Source of the DNA: JAAGZL01 sp050291365
Lineage (GTDB): Bacteria > Pseudomonadota > Gammaproteobacteria > Chromatiales > Chromatiaceae
Assembly: GCA_050291365.1 (NCBI GenBank)
Contig: JBNKJS010000026.1
Coordinates: 28,261 to 92,260, forward strand
DNA length: 64,000 bases
Reading direction: 5' to 3'
Positions 9,052-18,209 of this stretch are shown here, piece by piece; within the stretch, counting starts at the first letter, position 1, and each line of letters begins with the position of its first letter. A program made the translations under genes and the position numbers. Below the pieces are notes generated by a model. That model ran no database searches. It had not been told where the DNA came from and was given only the letters and a program-made list of their open reading frames with translations.

Positions 9052-9060
9052 GATCTCTAT

Positions 9061-10035
9061 TTATAAGATTTGTTGGATGCCTAAAAATAGCATTCCCTGA
9101 TATCCGATGAAAGCAGTTAAGAGCAAAAGTCCTTCCAGGCGGTTGATTCTGCCATTTTTGCGGAAGCCGTAGCTCATTATGAACATCAATAAGGTCAGGC
9201 CGATCATCACCGGCATGTCTCTGGACATGATATCTGAACTGAAGTTCCCAGGGGCGATCAGACCCGGCATGGGTAGTACTGCCAGCAGGTTATACATGTT
9301 GGAGCCGATGATGTTGCCGATGGCGATGTCATGTTCATTTTTCAGTGCGCTGGTGACGCCTGCGGCCAGTTCCGGCAGACTGGTTCCCAATGCCACTATG
9401 GTTAAGCCGATAATCAGATCGCTTACTCCAAATTCATGGGCGATATTTACTGCGCCCCAGACCAGCATGCGAGAACTTAGCAAAAGTAGTGTCAGACCCA
9501 ATAGAAACCAGGTGACTGCCCTACCGGTAGACATGTCTTCAGGTATCTCAGCGTCATACTCAATCTTCATGGGGTCGCTGCTACGACTGCCTATGCCTAT
9601 GCGGACCATTCCATATAGCACCAATAGCAACGCTGCGATGAGTATCGCCGCGTCCAGGCGATCCAGCGACCCATCCAGCATCAGCAGCGTAGCCAACAGA
9701 CATACCGCTAGCAGCATAGGGTACTCGCGCTTCAAGGTGTTTGAGTGTACCGTAAGGGGCGCAACTATGGCGGTAATTCCAAGAATGAGGGCTATATTCG
9801 CGATATTGGAGCCCAGGGCGTTACCTATGGCTAGTCCTGGATTGCCTTGAATTGATGCCACGGCAGAGACCAGCACCTCCGGTGCGGAGGTGCCGAAGCC
9901 GACAATGGTAAGTCCAATCAGTAGAGGCGAAACCCCTAGATTGCGCGCTATAGCGCTGGCGCCGATAATAAATCGGTCAGAACCCCATACCAGGATGGCG
10001 AAGCCAGAGATGATTGCTGCAAGGTCTAATATCAT
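9061..10035 (-). CDS. yrbG: Calcium/sodium antiporter (CaCA family, YrbG-like)
   Basis: This 324-residue membrane protein has two inverted repeats, each with the family's alpha motif: GFGTSAPEVLVS with GNALGSNIANIALILG in the first half and ALGTSLPELAAGV with GNIIGSNMYNLLAVL in the second. About ten membrane segments can be drawn. It exchanges Ca2+ (or K+) for Na+ or H+ at the inner membrane. It sits directly ahead of kdsD as in many gammaproteobacteria and is only 2 bases from the preceding DUF4426 gene. Confidence 0.92.
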   Translation of the reverse strand: MILDLAAIISGFAILVWGSDRFIIGASAIARNLGVSPLLIGLTIVGFGTSAPEVLVSAVASIQGNPGLAIGNALGSNIANIALILGITAIVAPLTVHSNTLKREYPMLLAVCLLATLLMLDGSLDRLDAAILIAALLLVLYGMVRIGIGSRSSDPMKIEYDAEIPEDMSTGRAVTWFLLGLTLLLLSSRMLVWGAVNIAHEFGVSDLIIGLTIVALGTSLPELAAGVTSALKNEHDIAIGNIIGSNMYNLLAVLPMPGLIAPGNFSSDIMSRDMPVMIGLTLLMFIMSYGFRKNGRINRLEGLLLLTAFIGYQGMLFLGIQQIL

Positions 10036-10037
10036 TA

Positions 10038-10487
10038 TTAGTCGATATAGAACTGCTGGCTGAATCTGGCGTGTATGGGAGTCTCTTCGCCCTCAGGGGT
10101 TACCTCAAGAGTGAAATTCACAATCTCCCGGTCTATCACTGGAAAGTCTCCAATGTAGTAGATGGCGCCATCTTCAACTATTTCCGCCAGGGTTATCTGC
10201 TTTGGTACGCCGCTTAGGGCCATTGCCTGAATCTTAACTTTGGCCTTAACTGGGGTCCCTTCGGTGCCATGTTTCTCTTTAATGACGCTGATATTGATCA
10301 GTCCCCGGAATTTACTGCGCTGAATATTGTATGCCTTGGCTATGGCTGGAGTCAGAAAATCAGATTTCAACGCGTTGTGATGAACAGTGTAACCTCCGCC
10401 GCTGGTGCTGTTTTCTGCGAGCACCGATGAGGCAAACGCAAATAAGAGGCAAAGTAGATAGGCTTGTATTTTGCTGTTAATTCTCAT
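10038..10487 (-). CDS. DUF4426 family exported protein
   Basis: This 149-residue protein has a signal peptide (LLCLLFAFASSVLA, cleavage near residue 24) and a periplasmic domain with FGYTVHHNAL-like N-terminal sequence (here GGYTVHHNALKSDFLTP) and the conserved RGLINISVI strand. Proteins of this type are encoded near metW in Pseudomonas and relatives; their function is unknown. It is separated from metW by 92 bases. Confidence 0.75.
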   Translation of the reverse strand: MRINSKIQAYLLCLLFAFASSVLAENSTSGGGYTVHHNALKSDFLTPAIAKAYNIQRSKFRGLINISVIKEKHGTEGTPVKAKVKIQAMALSGVPKQITLAEIVEDGAIYYIGDFPVIDREIVNFTLEVTPEGEETPIHARFSQQFYID

Positions 10488-10579
10488 GGATTATATCTAT
10501 ATCTGTCTTAGAGTTGTCTTAGGTAGTAAGTTCAACTCATTGGTTATTGATTTATGATTGTCTATGTTTTTACATTCCG

Positions 10580-11170
10580 TCAGCTACGCTGACAACGGAA
10601 GATGGCAATCTCACCCAGTAGGTTGGGTAGCAGATCTATGTTTGCTCGATGTGCATGGTCAACAGCTATCCGCTCTAAAATCCTTATGTCATGGGCATGA
10701 CAAAGGTTTTCAAAATCTTTAACAGTACACAGATGGATGTTCATGGTGTCATACCATTGGGCCGGAAGAGTTCTGGATACAGGCATCCTGCCGCCGAATC
10801 CCAGTTGCAGGCGGTTTTTCCAGTAGCCGAAATTGGGGAAGGTGACTATGCCCTCGCGTCCCACCCGCAGCATCTCATTAAACAGGCGGTCCGGGAAATG
10901 CACTGCCTGGAGAGTCTGAGTCATGATTACATAATCGAATGACTGTTCATCAAAATCACTCAGTCCCGCATCCAGATCACGCTGTATTACGTTTATCCCT
11001 TTGCGCAGGCACTGGATGATATTGTCCTGCTCAATCTCAAGGCCATAGCCGGTGACATCCAGTTCATCACGCAGCATACAGAGTAGGGTACCATCACCGC
11101 AGCCCAGGTCGAGCACACGGGATCCGGGTTTGATCCACTGTTTGATATTGGCTAGGTCCGGTCTTTGCAT
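10580..11170 (-). CDS. metW: Methionine biosynthesis protein MetW (SAM-dependent methyltransferase fold)
   Basis: This 196-residue protein has the SAM-binding motif RVLDLGCGDGTLL near residue 20 and the MetW-specific segment DYVIMTQTLQAVHFPDRL. In Proteobacteria MetW works together with MetX in acylation of homoserine for methionine synthesis. Its ATG overlaps the metX stop by one base, so the two are translationally coupled. A short inverted repeat around 10577-10599 overlaps its last codons; it lacks a clear U-tract. Confidence 0.93.
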   Translation of the reverse strand: MQRPDLANIKQWIKPGSRVLDLGCGDGTLLCMLRDELDVTGYGLEIEQDNIIQCLRKGINVIQRDLDAGLSDFDEQSFDYVIMTQTLQAVHFPDRLFNEMLRVGREGIVTFPNFGYWKNRLQLGFGGRMPVSRTLPAQWYDTMNIHLCTVKDFENLCHAHDIRILERIAVDHAHRANIDLLPNLLGEIAIFRCQRS

Positions 11171-12315
11171 TATGCCCGCACCTCTTCATCTATCTCGTCC
11201 ATATATGAACTCAGAAGTTGCATATAGTATTCGATAGGCATCAGAAAGGCGTCATGTCCGCCCGATGCCTCCACCTCCCCGTAGCTGACCTGACGTTTGG
11301 CATCAATCAGGGCCTTGACGATCTCCTTGGAGCGCTCAGGGGCAAAACGCCAGTCGCTGGTGAATGAGATTACCAGAAACTTGGCTGTGGCTTGTCTCAA
11401 TGCGGCGACCAGGTCATTGTCATACTCACTTGCCGGATCGAAGTAGTCCAGGGCCTTGGTCATCAGCAGATAGCTGTTGGCATCGAAACGGTTTACAAAG
11501 GATTGGCCCTGGTAGCGCAGATAGCTCTCCACCTGAAACTCTACATTGAAATCGTAGTTAAGTTGTCCCTCGCGCAACTCCCGCCCGAATTTAGCACGCA
11601 TGGCGTCATCAGATAGATATGTGATATGCCCCAGCATACGCGCCAGCATCAGGCCGCGCCGGGGTAGGGTGTCGTGGGAGTAGAAGTGGCCGCCGTGGAA
11701 ATCTGGATCGGAAAGAATGGCCTGTCTGGCCACCTCATTGAAGCCGATATTTTGGGCTGACAGTTTGGACGCTGCCGCAATAACCAGTGCGTGTCCGACC
11801 TGGTCTGGATAATCTATGGTCCATTGCAGGGCTTGCATGCCACCAAGGCTGCCGCCTATGACGGCGGCCCACTTATTAATCCCCAGACTTTGCATCAAGG
11901 CATGCTGGGTCTTTACCCAATCCTTTACCGTTACTATGGGGAAGTCCGGTCCGTAGAAGTTGCCGGTTTCCGGGTTGATGGTGTTGGGGCCAGTTGAACC
12001 CTTGCAGCTACCTATGTTATTGACCGATACCACATAAAATTTATTGGTATCGAACGGTTTCCCCGGGCCTATGCAGCTATCCCACCAGCCTGGTTTTTTA
12101 TCACCCTCGTAGAATCCAGCCGCATGATGGTCGCCTGAGAGGGCGTGGCAGATAAGCAGGGCATTGCTTTTTGCTGAATTCAGTTCGCCATAGGTCTCAT
12201 AAACCAGTTCATATCCGGGCAGGGTGCGGCCACTGATCAGAGAGATCGGCTCATGGAAAATCTTACTTTGTGGTGCTACTAGTCCGACAGAGTCGGAGGG
12301 GAATGGCTCGGACAT
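11170..12315 (-). CDS. metX: Homoserine O-acyltransferase MetX
   Basis: This 381-residue alpha/beta-hydrolase acylates homoserine in methionine synthesis. The nucleophile elbow GGSLGGMQALQW and the late EASGGHDAFL histidine motif are intact, and GPDFPIVTVKDWVKTQH is typical of MetX. Whether acetyl-CoA or succinyl-CoA is used cannot be safely read here; proteobacterial metX-metW pairs often use succinyl-CoA. A pathway partner (metF, metK, ahcY) lies about 30 kb to the right in this window. Confidence 0.94.
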   Translation of the reverse strand: MSEPFPSDSVGLVAPQSKIFHEPISLISGRTLPGYELVYETYGELNSAKSNALLICHALSGDHHAAGFYEGDKKPGWWDSCIGPGKPFDTNKFYVVSVNNIGSCKGSTGPNTINPETGNFYGPDFPIVTVKDWVKTQHALMQSLGINKWAAVIGGSLGGMQALQWTIDYPDQVGHALVIAAASKLSAQNIGFNEVARQAILSDPDFHGGHFYSHDTLPRRGLMLARMLGHITYLSDDAMRAKFGRELREGQLNYDFNVEFQVESYLRYQGQSFVNRFDANSYLLMTKALDYFDPASEYDNDLVAALRQATAKFLVISFTSDWRFAPERSKEIVKALIDAKRQVSYGEVEASGGHDAFLMPIEYYMQLLSSYMDEIDEEVRA

Positions 12316-12382
12316 TTGGTTTCAGGCTGCTTTAGTTTATTACCGCAGCAGTCTAACATGACGCAACCTCGGTTCATATGTG

Positions 12383-14359
12383 CTAGGCGCTGTTCTGTCG
12401 CACCAGGTGCGGCTTTGGTCTCTCAACCCCATCCCAGGTGTGGAGGCTGATAAGCTTGTTATGCATATTACGCAGGGCTGTCAGATCCTCTGAGATATCT
12501 TTGCGTTGCTGTTCCAGCTCCAAGATCCTGTCCTTTAGGGTTTCGCGTGAGTTGCTGATCTTTTTCAGATCCTGCAAATGCTGTTCTATATTGTCGTGGT
12601 GATTGTGTATCTCATACACCAGTGGTTCCAGGCAGATCTTTATCCAGGCATTGATCTCCTGGCGGGCCTGGAAGAATATATCCCTGGCCTTGCTGACCAT
12701 GGCTACAAAGAACCTTTTCACTACAAAGTGTTTTTCTGTCATGGCCGTTACCGGGCTGTTGCGGAATATTTCCGCCTCTTGGGTCAGTAGCTCCAGGTCC
12801 GTGAGGTGGCGCATTAGAGAAAACATCTTGGGTTGGGCTGCGGTAAAACCGTGTTCTTTGTGAAAGCGTTGATAAATGCTGCGAATCAATTTCTTGATCT
12901 GCTCACTCTCTTTGCTGACCACCTTCATCTCGCCCCGCAGCTCTTCGAACAACTGATACATGTTGGTTTTGAGGCCGAGGGTGGTCCAGTTTTCGGACAT
13001 GTTGTAACGGGTTCTTTTTATTCTCTTTTCCAGTCTATCCATGTCCAGCGCCCTGCGCAGGACCAAGGCATGATCCTTTAGCACCTTGCGGCTGGCCTGG
13101 AAGCTGTTGATGTTCTTTATGTACAAGGCCTGCTCTTGCCTGGTTTTTTCCATCATGGCATCAATTACGTCCTGGCTTTTTCCACTTATCTGACGCAATT
13201 CATCAAGCTGGGCATTGATACCCGCAATTTTGGAGGAGATCATGCCATAGCTGGTATCTATCATGTCACTGACGTCAGAGATTATGGTTTCTTGGATAAT
13301 CTCGTGGCGCGAAGTGAGGATTTTGTTGCTCAGATGGTCTTCCAGGTTTTGCAGGTTGCTCTTGGCCAGCAGGTCACTATCTTGGCGTATCTTGGCCAGT
13401 AGCCCTTTTTGGGCAGAAGTGGGGAAAATGGACTCCTCATCAATGCCCAGAATTCTGGCAGTGGAACGGCATTGTCCGGTGATTGTCCGTTCCACCTTAT
13501 TTGCGTCAGACAGGTCGTCCCATAGGGAATCAATCTTGTTAAGTACTACCATTAGGCCGCGTTTGCGGCTGTTCTGGAATCCCTTGATGTAGTTTTGCCA
13601 CATCTCCAGGTCTGTCTTGGTTACCCCGGTATCCGCAGCCAGTATAAACAGCACTGCCTGGCAGGCCGGTAGCATATTGAGTGTTAATTCTGGCTCACTG
13701 CCGAGGGCGTTGAGACCTGGTGTGTCAAGTATGGTCAGGCCTTCCTGCAGAAGAGGGTGGGGGAAGCTGATCAGTGCATGACGCCAGCGCGGTATCTCTA
13801 CAAAGGCCGGTGGATTATCCAGGTGTGGGTGGAGCTCAGGGTTGTAGAGTCCAAGGCGTACGGCCTCTCTCAGGCTTACCCTGCGTGTCTTTACCACCTC
13901 GCGTAGCGTGTCCTCTATCTGTTCGGGAGAGTCCAGGTCCAGAGGGTAGTTCACCCACTGTCCGGTCTCTGCTTTCAGATCCTTCAGGCTGGTATCTTGT
14001 AGTCTGCTTTCAATGGGAAGCAGACGGACATATGCCTTATCTGCTTCATTGTCATAGAACATCTCTGTGGGACACATAGTGGTGCGTCCAGCAGTGGAAG
14101 GGAGCATGCGCCGACCATATTCGGCAAAGAATATGGCGTTAATCAGTTCTGTTTTACCACGGGAAAACTCGGCCACGAAGGCTATGGAAAGCCTGTCACT
14201 ATTAACAGCGGCAACAGATTCTTTGATGATTTGGTCACTGTCTTTGTCGGCCAAACCATTACTTATTAGCCAATCCTGGTACTCATGCAGAGTGCGGATA
14301 AGCTCATCCTTCCACTTTCCGTATGCATGAACCTGTCTGTTTAAGTTTGAATCATCCAT
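12383..14359 (-). CDS. Dynamin-like GTPase
   Basis: This 658-residue protein has an N-terminal GTPase domain: P-loop AEFSRGKTE (residues 63-71, alanine in place of the first glycine), switch II LDTPGLNALGS and the guanine-binding VVLNKIDSLWDD. A long helical region follows from about residue 340 to 640, with a coiled coil at the end (DRILELEQQRKDISEDL). Bacterial dynamin-like proteins bind and remodel membranes. A single such gene, not a tandem pair, is present, and no membrane segment is obvious. It stands alone between metX and yggU; its role is not known. Confidence 0.82.
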   Translation of the reverse strand: MDDSNLNRQVHAYGKWKDELIRTLHEYQDWLISNGLADKDSDQIIKESVAAVNSDRLSIAFVAEFSRGKTELINAIFFAEYGRRMLPSTAGRTTMCPTEMFYDNEADKAYVRLLPIESRLQDTSLKDLKAETGQWVNYPLDLDSPEQIEDTLREVVKTRRVSLREAVRLGLYNPELHPHLDNPPAFVEIPRWRHALISFPHPLLQEGLTILDTPGLNALGSEPELTLNMLPACQAVLFILAADTGVTKTDLEMWQNYIKGFQNSRKRGLMVVLNKIDSLWDDLSDANKVERTITGQCRSTARILGIDEESIFPTSAQKGLLAKIRQDSDLLAKSNLQNLEDHLSNKILTSRHEIIQETIISDVSDMIDTSYGMISSKIAGINAQLDELRQISGKSQDVIDAMMEKTRQEQALYIKNINSFQASRKVLKDHALVLRRALDMDRLEKRIKRTRYNMSENWTTLGLKTNMYQLFEELRGEMKVVSKESEQIKKLIRSIYQRFHKEHGFTAAQPKMFSLMRHLTDLELLTQEAEIFRNSPVTAMTEKHFVVKRFFVAMVSKARDIFFQARQEINAWIKICLEPLVYEIHNHHDNIEQHLQDLKKISNSRETLKDRILELEQQRKDISEDLTALRNMHNKLISLHTWDGVERPKPHLVRQNSA

Positions 14360-14457
14360 AAGCTTCTTAAAGTATTTTATCGGCGTTGGCGCATTATTGC
14401 ATGATTATACGACTATTTTCCCTTTTTCCAATCTTTTTCTACATATGTCTAGCATAG

Positions 14458-14751
14458 TCAATTCACAGCAATTGGGAACCTGGTTGGTGACTCTATGCGG
14501 AATAGTTTATTCCGTGACGTCTGTCCTGTCTGCATAGTGACTTGAGATTTCTTTACTCCAAAGCTTTTGGCCAGGAATTTCAACAGATGCTCATTAGCCT
14601 TGCCTTCAACAGGCGGGGCAGTAATACGTGCCTTGTAGTGGTCGCCATGGGGTGCGATAAACTCGTCCCGTTTAGAACGCGGCTGTACCCTTAGTGAGAG
14701 CAGCAGATCATCGCCGTCCCAGCGGTACCAGCCCTGCTCCCCTTCGTTCAT
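14458..14751 (-). CDS. yggU: DUF167 family protein YggU
   Basis: This 97-residue protein has the DUF167 core LRVQPRSKRDEF and ITAPPVEGKANEHLLKFLAK. The structure of the family is known but its function is not. It overlaps yggT by 4 bases and is the last gene of the proC-yggT-yggU row. Confidence 0.9.
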   Translation of the reverse strand: MNEGEQGWYRWDGDDLLLSLRVQPRSKRDEFIAPHGDHYKARITAPPVEGKANEHLLKFLAKSFGVKKSQVTMQTGQTSRNKLFRIESPTRFPIAVN

Positions 14752-15323
14752 CTAAATGGGCTGCCGGTCAGGTGCAGAATAGGTGGTATCAGCAGCATTT
14801 GCATGAGATAGAGCCCGATCATGGCTGCCATTGGTGACAGGTCCAGCCCTCCAATGGGGGGGATTATCCTGCGCATCGGCCGCATGATCGGTTCAGTCAG
14901 ATAACTGATCAGGGCTGTGGCCGGGTTATAGGCCCCTGGGTTAACCCAACTCATGACTACCTGAATCAGTATGGAAAAGATGAATACATCGAAGGCCAGT
15001 TTGATCAGATCCGGTATCGCCCAGGCAAATACCATAAAGCTGGCTGGCAGGCCGGCCAGGGATATGATTAGGGTAAGCTCTATTGCCTTCAGCACCCACA
15101 TAAATACCACGGAGGCTAGATCGATGCCCCCCAGCCCAGGGATAACGCGTCTCAGGTAGATCAGTACTGGAGAGGTGACCTTTACTATGAACTGGGATAT
15201 GGGATTGTAGAAATCGGCTTTTACCAGTTGCAGTAGAAAACGTAGCATGACCACCAGGATATAGGCCCCAAATATAACCTGTATCAGAAAGACCACTGGA
15301 TTTGTGAAGTAGCTGCTTCCCAT
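14748..15323 (-). CDS. yggT: YggT family integral membrane protein
   Basis: This 191-residue protein has two copies of the YggT unit, each with paired membrane helices and a conserved loop: NPISQFIVKVTSPVLIYLRR in the first half and NPATALISYLTEPIMRPMRR in the second. The family has been linked to osmotic stress and to cell-division factor placement in other bacteria, without a settled biochemical role. It overlaps proC by one base. Confidence 0.92.
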   Translation of the reverse strand: MGSSYFTNPVVFLIQVIFGAYILVVMLRFLLQLVKADFYNPISQFIVKVTSPVLIYLRRVIPGLGGIDLASVVFMWVLKAIELTLIISLAGLPASFMVFAWAIPDLIKLAFDVFIFSILIQVVMSWVNPGAYNPATALISYLTEPIMRPMRRIIPPIGGLDLSPMAAMIGLYLMQMLLIPPILHLTGSPFR

Positions 15324-16150
15324 TATCCATTCCCCAGAAGATCTGAAAGTTCGATGGAGCGGTCACGGGCATCGGTCAGGGCCTGGACAAATAGATCGCG
15401 CAGCCCCCCTTCCTCGAATCTCTTTACAGCGGCCTCAGTGGTGCCGCCTGGTGAGGTAACCCTCTCTCTCAGGGTGGCTGGGCTGTCACTGCTCTCCATG
15501 GCCATACGTGCGGCACCCAGGGCGGTCTGCAGTGTTAGGAGATGGGCTGTTTCCTGCGATAACCCCAGCTCCACAGCAGCAGCCTCCATCGCCTCCATGA
15601 CCAGGAAGAAATAGGCTGGACCGCTTCCAGACAGGGCGGTTACTGCGTCCAGCAGGGATTCGCTCTCTACCCACTGGGTTAGGCCTACGGCCCGCATAAT
15701 GGTCTCAGCATGGTTTTTTTGATCGTTGGTGACCATAGCGTTTGCATGTAGGACAGTGGCTCCAACCTTGATCATGGCAGGGGTGTTGGGCATAGTCCTC
15801 ACCAGGGCAACTTTTCCTCCTAACCAGTTTTCAATGTCCTTTTCCTGTACCCCGGCAGCAATGGAGATGATCAGCGGTTGTGCCTTTTGTACTGCAGGGG
15901 CGATGGCCGATGCCACCTGCTCTAACATCTGAGGCTTTACTGCGAGTATAACCACCTCGGCAAACTCGATCGCTTCGGTGTTATCAGCGGTGGCTTTGAT
16001 GCCGAGAAGGCTGGAGAGTTGAGAAGTTTTTGCTCCGTCGGGATCGCTAGCCATGATCTTTGTTGGATCATATCCATCTGCTATTAACCCGTTTATTAGG
16101 CTGGCTGCCATGTTTCCGCAACCGATAAATGCAAGAGTTCTGCTTTTCAT
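15323..16150 (-). CDS. proC: Pyrroline-5-carboxylate reductase
   Basis: This 275-residue enzyme carries out the last step of proline synthesis, reducing pyrroline-5-carboxylate with NAD(P)H. It begins with the Rossmann motif AFIGCGNMAASLINGL, and the C-terminal signature region ALSGSGPAYFFLVMEAM and RERVTSPGGTTEAAV is intact. It lies downstream of yggS and upstream of yggT, the order seen in Pseudomonas. Confidence 0.96.
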   Translation of the reverse strand: MKSRTLAFIGCGNMAASLINGLIADGYDPTKIMASDPDGAKTSQLSSLLGIKATADNTEAIEFAEVVILAVKPQMLEQVASAIAPAVQKAQPLIISIAAGVQEKDIENWLGGKVALVRTMPNTPAMIKVGATVLHANAMVTNDQKNHAETIMRAVGLTQWVESESLLDAVTALSGSGPAYFFLVMEAMEAAAVELGLSQETAHLLTLQTALGAARMAMESSDSPATLRERVTSPGGTTEAAVKRFEEGGLRDLFVQALTDARDRSIELSDLLGNG

Positions 16151-16239
16151 TATCTATTTTGACCCACGGTTATAAGGTTTAGAAAATTATCGCCCAAACA
16201 GCTGTTGAGGCCAAGGCGAAAGAAATATGCTCTACTATT

Positions 16240-16935
16240 TCATGTGTAATTTCGCGGCCCAAATATAGCTGTGCCGACTCGAACTATGGTTGCCCCTTCA
16301 GCGATGGCCGCTTTCATATCATCTGACATGCCCATGGAGAGTGTTTCCAATGGCAGATCACTGGTGGCTAGACGGTCCCTCAATTCCCGCAGTTTTGCAA
16401 ACGGTTTTCTCTGATCATACATATCATGGGCAGGAGATGGCAGGGTCATAAGTCCTGATAGCTGTAGTCTTGGTAGCTGTCTGATTTGCTGAATTAATTC
16501 CGCAGCATCCTCAGGTTGAACTCCGCCCTTGGATTCCTCGTTGTCTATATTGATCTGTAAACAGATCTTCAGTGGTGCCATGGAGTCTGGTCGTTGATCA
16601 TTCAGGCGTTTGGCATGTTTAAGTTTGTCTATACTGTGAACCCAGTCAAATTTCTCTGCAATCGGCCTGGTTTTGTTGCTCTGGACCCTTCCGATAAAAT
16701 GCCACTCTATATCTGTGTCTCTTAGTTGGTCGACTTTGGCTACTGCCTCTTGCAAATAGCTCTCACCAAAGCGGCTTTGGCCACAGTTGTATGCCGCCAT
16801 GATCTCCTCAGTGGTTCTGGTTTTACTGACAGCCAGAAGTTGAACTGAGTCTTCTGGCATTTTGTACTCAGATGTTGCCTGAGCAATGCTGCTGCGGACT
16901 GACTCTAGTCTGGATTGAATATCTTGATTCATCAT
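16240..16935 (-). CDS. yggS: YggS family PLP homeostasis protein
   Basis: This 231-residue, single-domain alanine-racemase-fold protein binds pyridoxal phosphate through the lysine in LLAVSKTRTTEEI. Further motifs are HFIGRVQSNKTRPIAEKFDWVH (split here as IGRVQSNK and WVHSID) and SMGMSDDMKAAI. It balances PLP and amino-acid pools. Two adjacent ATG codons could start it (16935 or 16932). It is divergent from pilT with a 200-base spacer. Confidence 0.94.
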   Translation of the reverse strand: MMNQDIQSRLESVRSSIAQATSEYKMPEDSVQLLAVSKTRTTEEIMAAYNCGQSRFGESYLQEAVAKVDQLRDTDIEWHFIGRVQSNKTRPIAEKFDWVHSIDKLKHAKRLNDQRPDSMAPLKICLQINIDNEESKGGVQPEDAAELIQQIRQLPRLQLSGLMTLPSPAHDMYDQRKPFAKLRELRDRLATSDLPLETLSMGMSDDMKAAIAEGATIVRVGTAIFGPRNYT

Positions 16936-17135
16936 GGGGTCAATGTTTAATTGCTGTTTATCAAAAGGGTGGTTTTATTCACATTTATCAGAGGGATATT
17001 AAACCAAAAGCATGATAGTTTCCGGTAATATTGCTATACCTATGTTAGGATTATTTTATTTACTCATAAGGATCATGAGAGTCGTCTACAATAAATTCGG
17101 AAATAAGAATGATTTACTTGGTTGGGGAGTAATCT

Positions 17136-18173
17136 ATGGATATTGCTGAACTACTGGCCTTTAGCGTGAAACATAACGCATCAGATCTGCATCTTTCTGC
17201 TGGTCTACCTCCCATGATTCGGGTGGATGGTGATATTCGACGCATTAATGTTCCAGAGTTAGAGCACAAGGTTGTTCATGCCCTGGTATACGACATCATG
17301 AACGACAAACAGAGAAAGGATTTCGAAGAGTTCTTTGAGACCGATTTCTCTTTTGAGATCCCTGGTCTGGCACGTTTCCGTGTTAATGCATTTAATCAGG
17401 ATCGTGGCGCTAGCGCTGTATTCAGAACCATTCCCTCCAAGGTGTTGACCTTGGATGATTTGGGTTGTCCCTCCACCTTTAAAGAGATCGTGGATGTTCC
17501 CCGTGGTCTGGTATTGGTAACCGGACCTACAGGTTCCGGTAAGTCCACCACCCTGGCGGCGATGATGGACTATAAAAACGATAACGAATATGCCCATATC
17601 CTGACTATAGAAGACCCGATTGAGTTTGTTCACACCAGTAAGAAGTGCCTAATTAATCAGCGCGAGGTGCACCGGGACACATTGGGTTTTGCCGAGGCCC
17701 TGCGCTCAGCCCTGCGTGAAGACCCGGATATCATCTTGGTGGGCGAGTTGCGTGATCTTGAGACCATACGGCTGGCATTGACCGCAGCTGAGACCGGCCA
17801 TTTGGTTTTTGGAACCCTGCATACCAGCTCGGCGGCTAAGACTATTGACCGCATCATCGACGTATTTCCAGCTGGGGAGAAGGGTATGGTGCGATCCATG
17901 CTATCAGAGTCCCTGCGTGCGGTAATTGCACAGACATTGCTGAAGAAGATCGGTGGTGGGCGTACTGCGGCCTGGGAGATAATGATTGGTACCGCCGCAA
18001 TTCGTAATCTTATTCGCGAGGATAAGGTGGCCCAGATGTACTCTGCTATCCAAACGGGTCAAGCAGTTGGCATGCACACCCTAGACCAGCATCTACAGGA
18101 GATCGTGAAGAAGGGCTTGGTAAGCCGCCTGGATGCCCGCGTCAAGGCGAAGGATAAAGATCTGTTTACTTGA
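17136..18173 (+). CDS. pilT: Type IV pilus retraction ATPase PilT
   Basis: This 345-residue secretion ATPase depolymerises pilin to retract type IV pili. Walker A is GPTGSGKS at residues 130-137, the Asp box is LTIEDPIEFVH, the Walker B region is IILVGELRD and the His box includes FGTLHTSSA. The retraction-specific motif AIRNLIRE is present near residue 288. A GGGGAG Shine-Dalgarno-like sequence precedes the ATG. It is followed by pilU at 33 bases. Confidence 0.97.
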   Translation: MDIAELLAFSVKHNASDLHLSAGLPPMIRVDGDIRRINVPELEHKVVHALVYDIMNDKQRKDFEEFFETDFSFEIPGLARFRVNAFNQDRGASAVFRTIPSKVLTLDDLGCPSTFKEIVDVPRGLVLVTGPTGSGKSTTLAAMMDYKNDNEYAHILTIEDPIEFVHTSKKCLINQREVHRDTLGFAEALRSALREDPDIILVGELRDLETIRLALTAAETGHLVFGTLHTSSAAKTIDRIIDVFPAGEKGMVRSMLSESLRAVIAQTLLKKIGGGRTAAWEIMIGTAAIRNLIREDKVAQMYSAIQTGQAVGMHTLDQHLQEIVKKGLVSRLDARVKAKDKDLFT

Positions 18174-18209
18174 TGTAATCGTTTTCAATATGTAGTTCTG
18201 GAGATAGTG

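Noticed and set aside
10577..10599. Hairpin at the end of metW as a terminator
   Set aside because: The stem overlaps the metW codons and no T-run follows on the minus strand.
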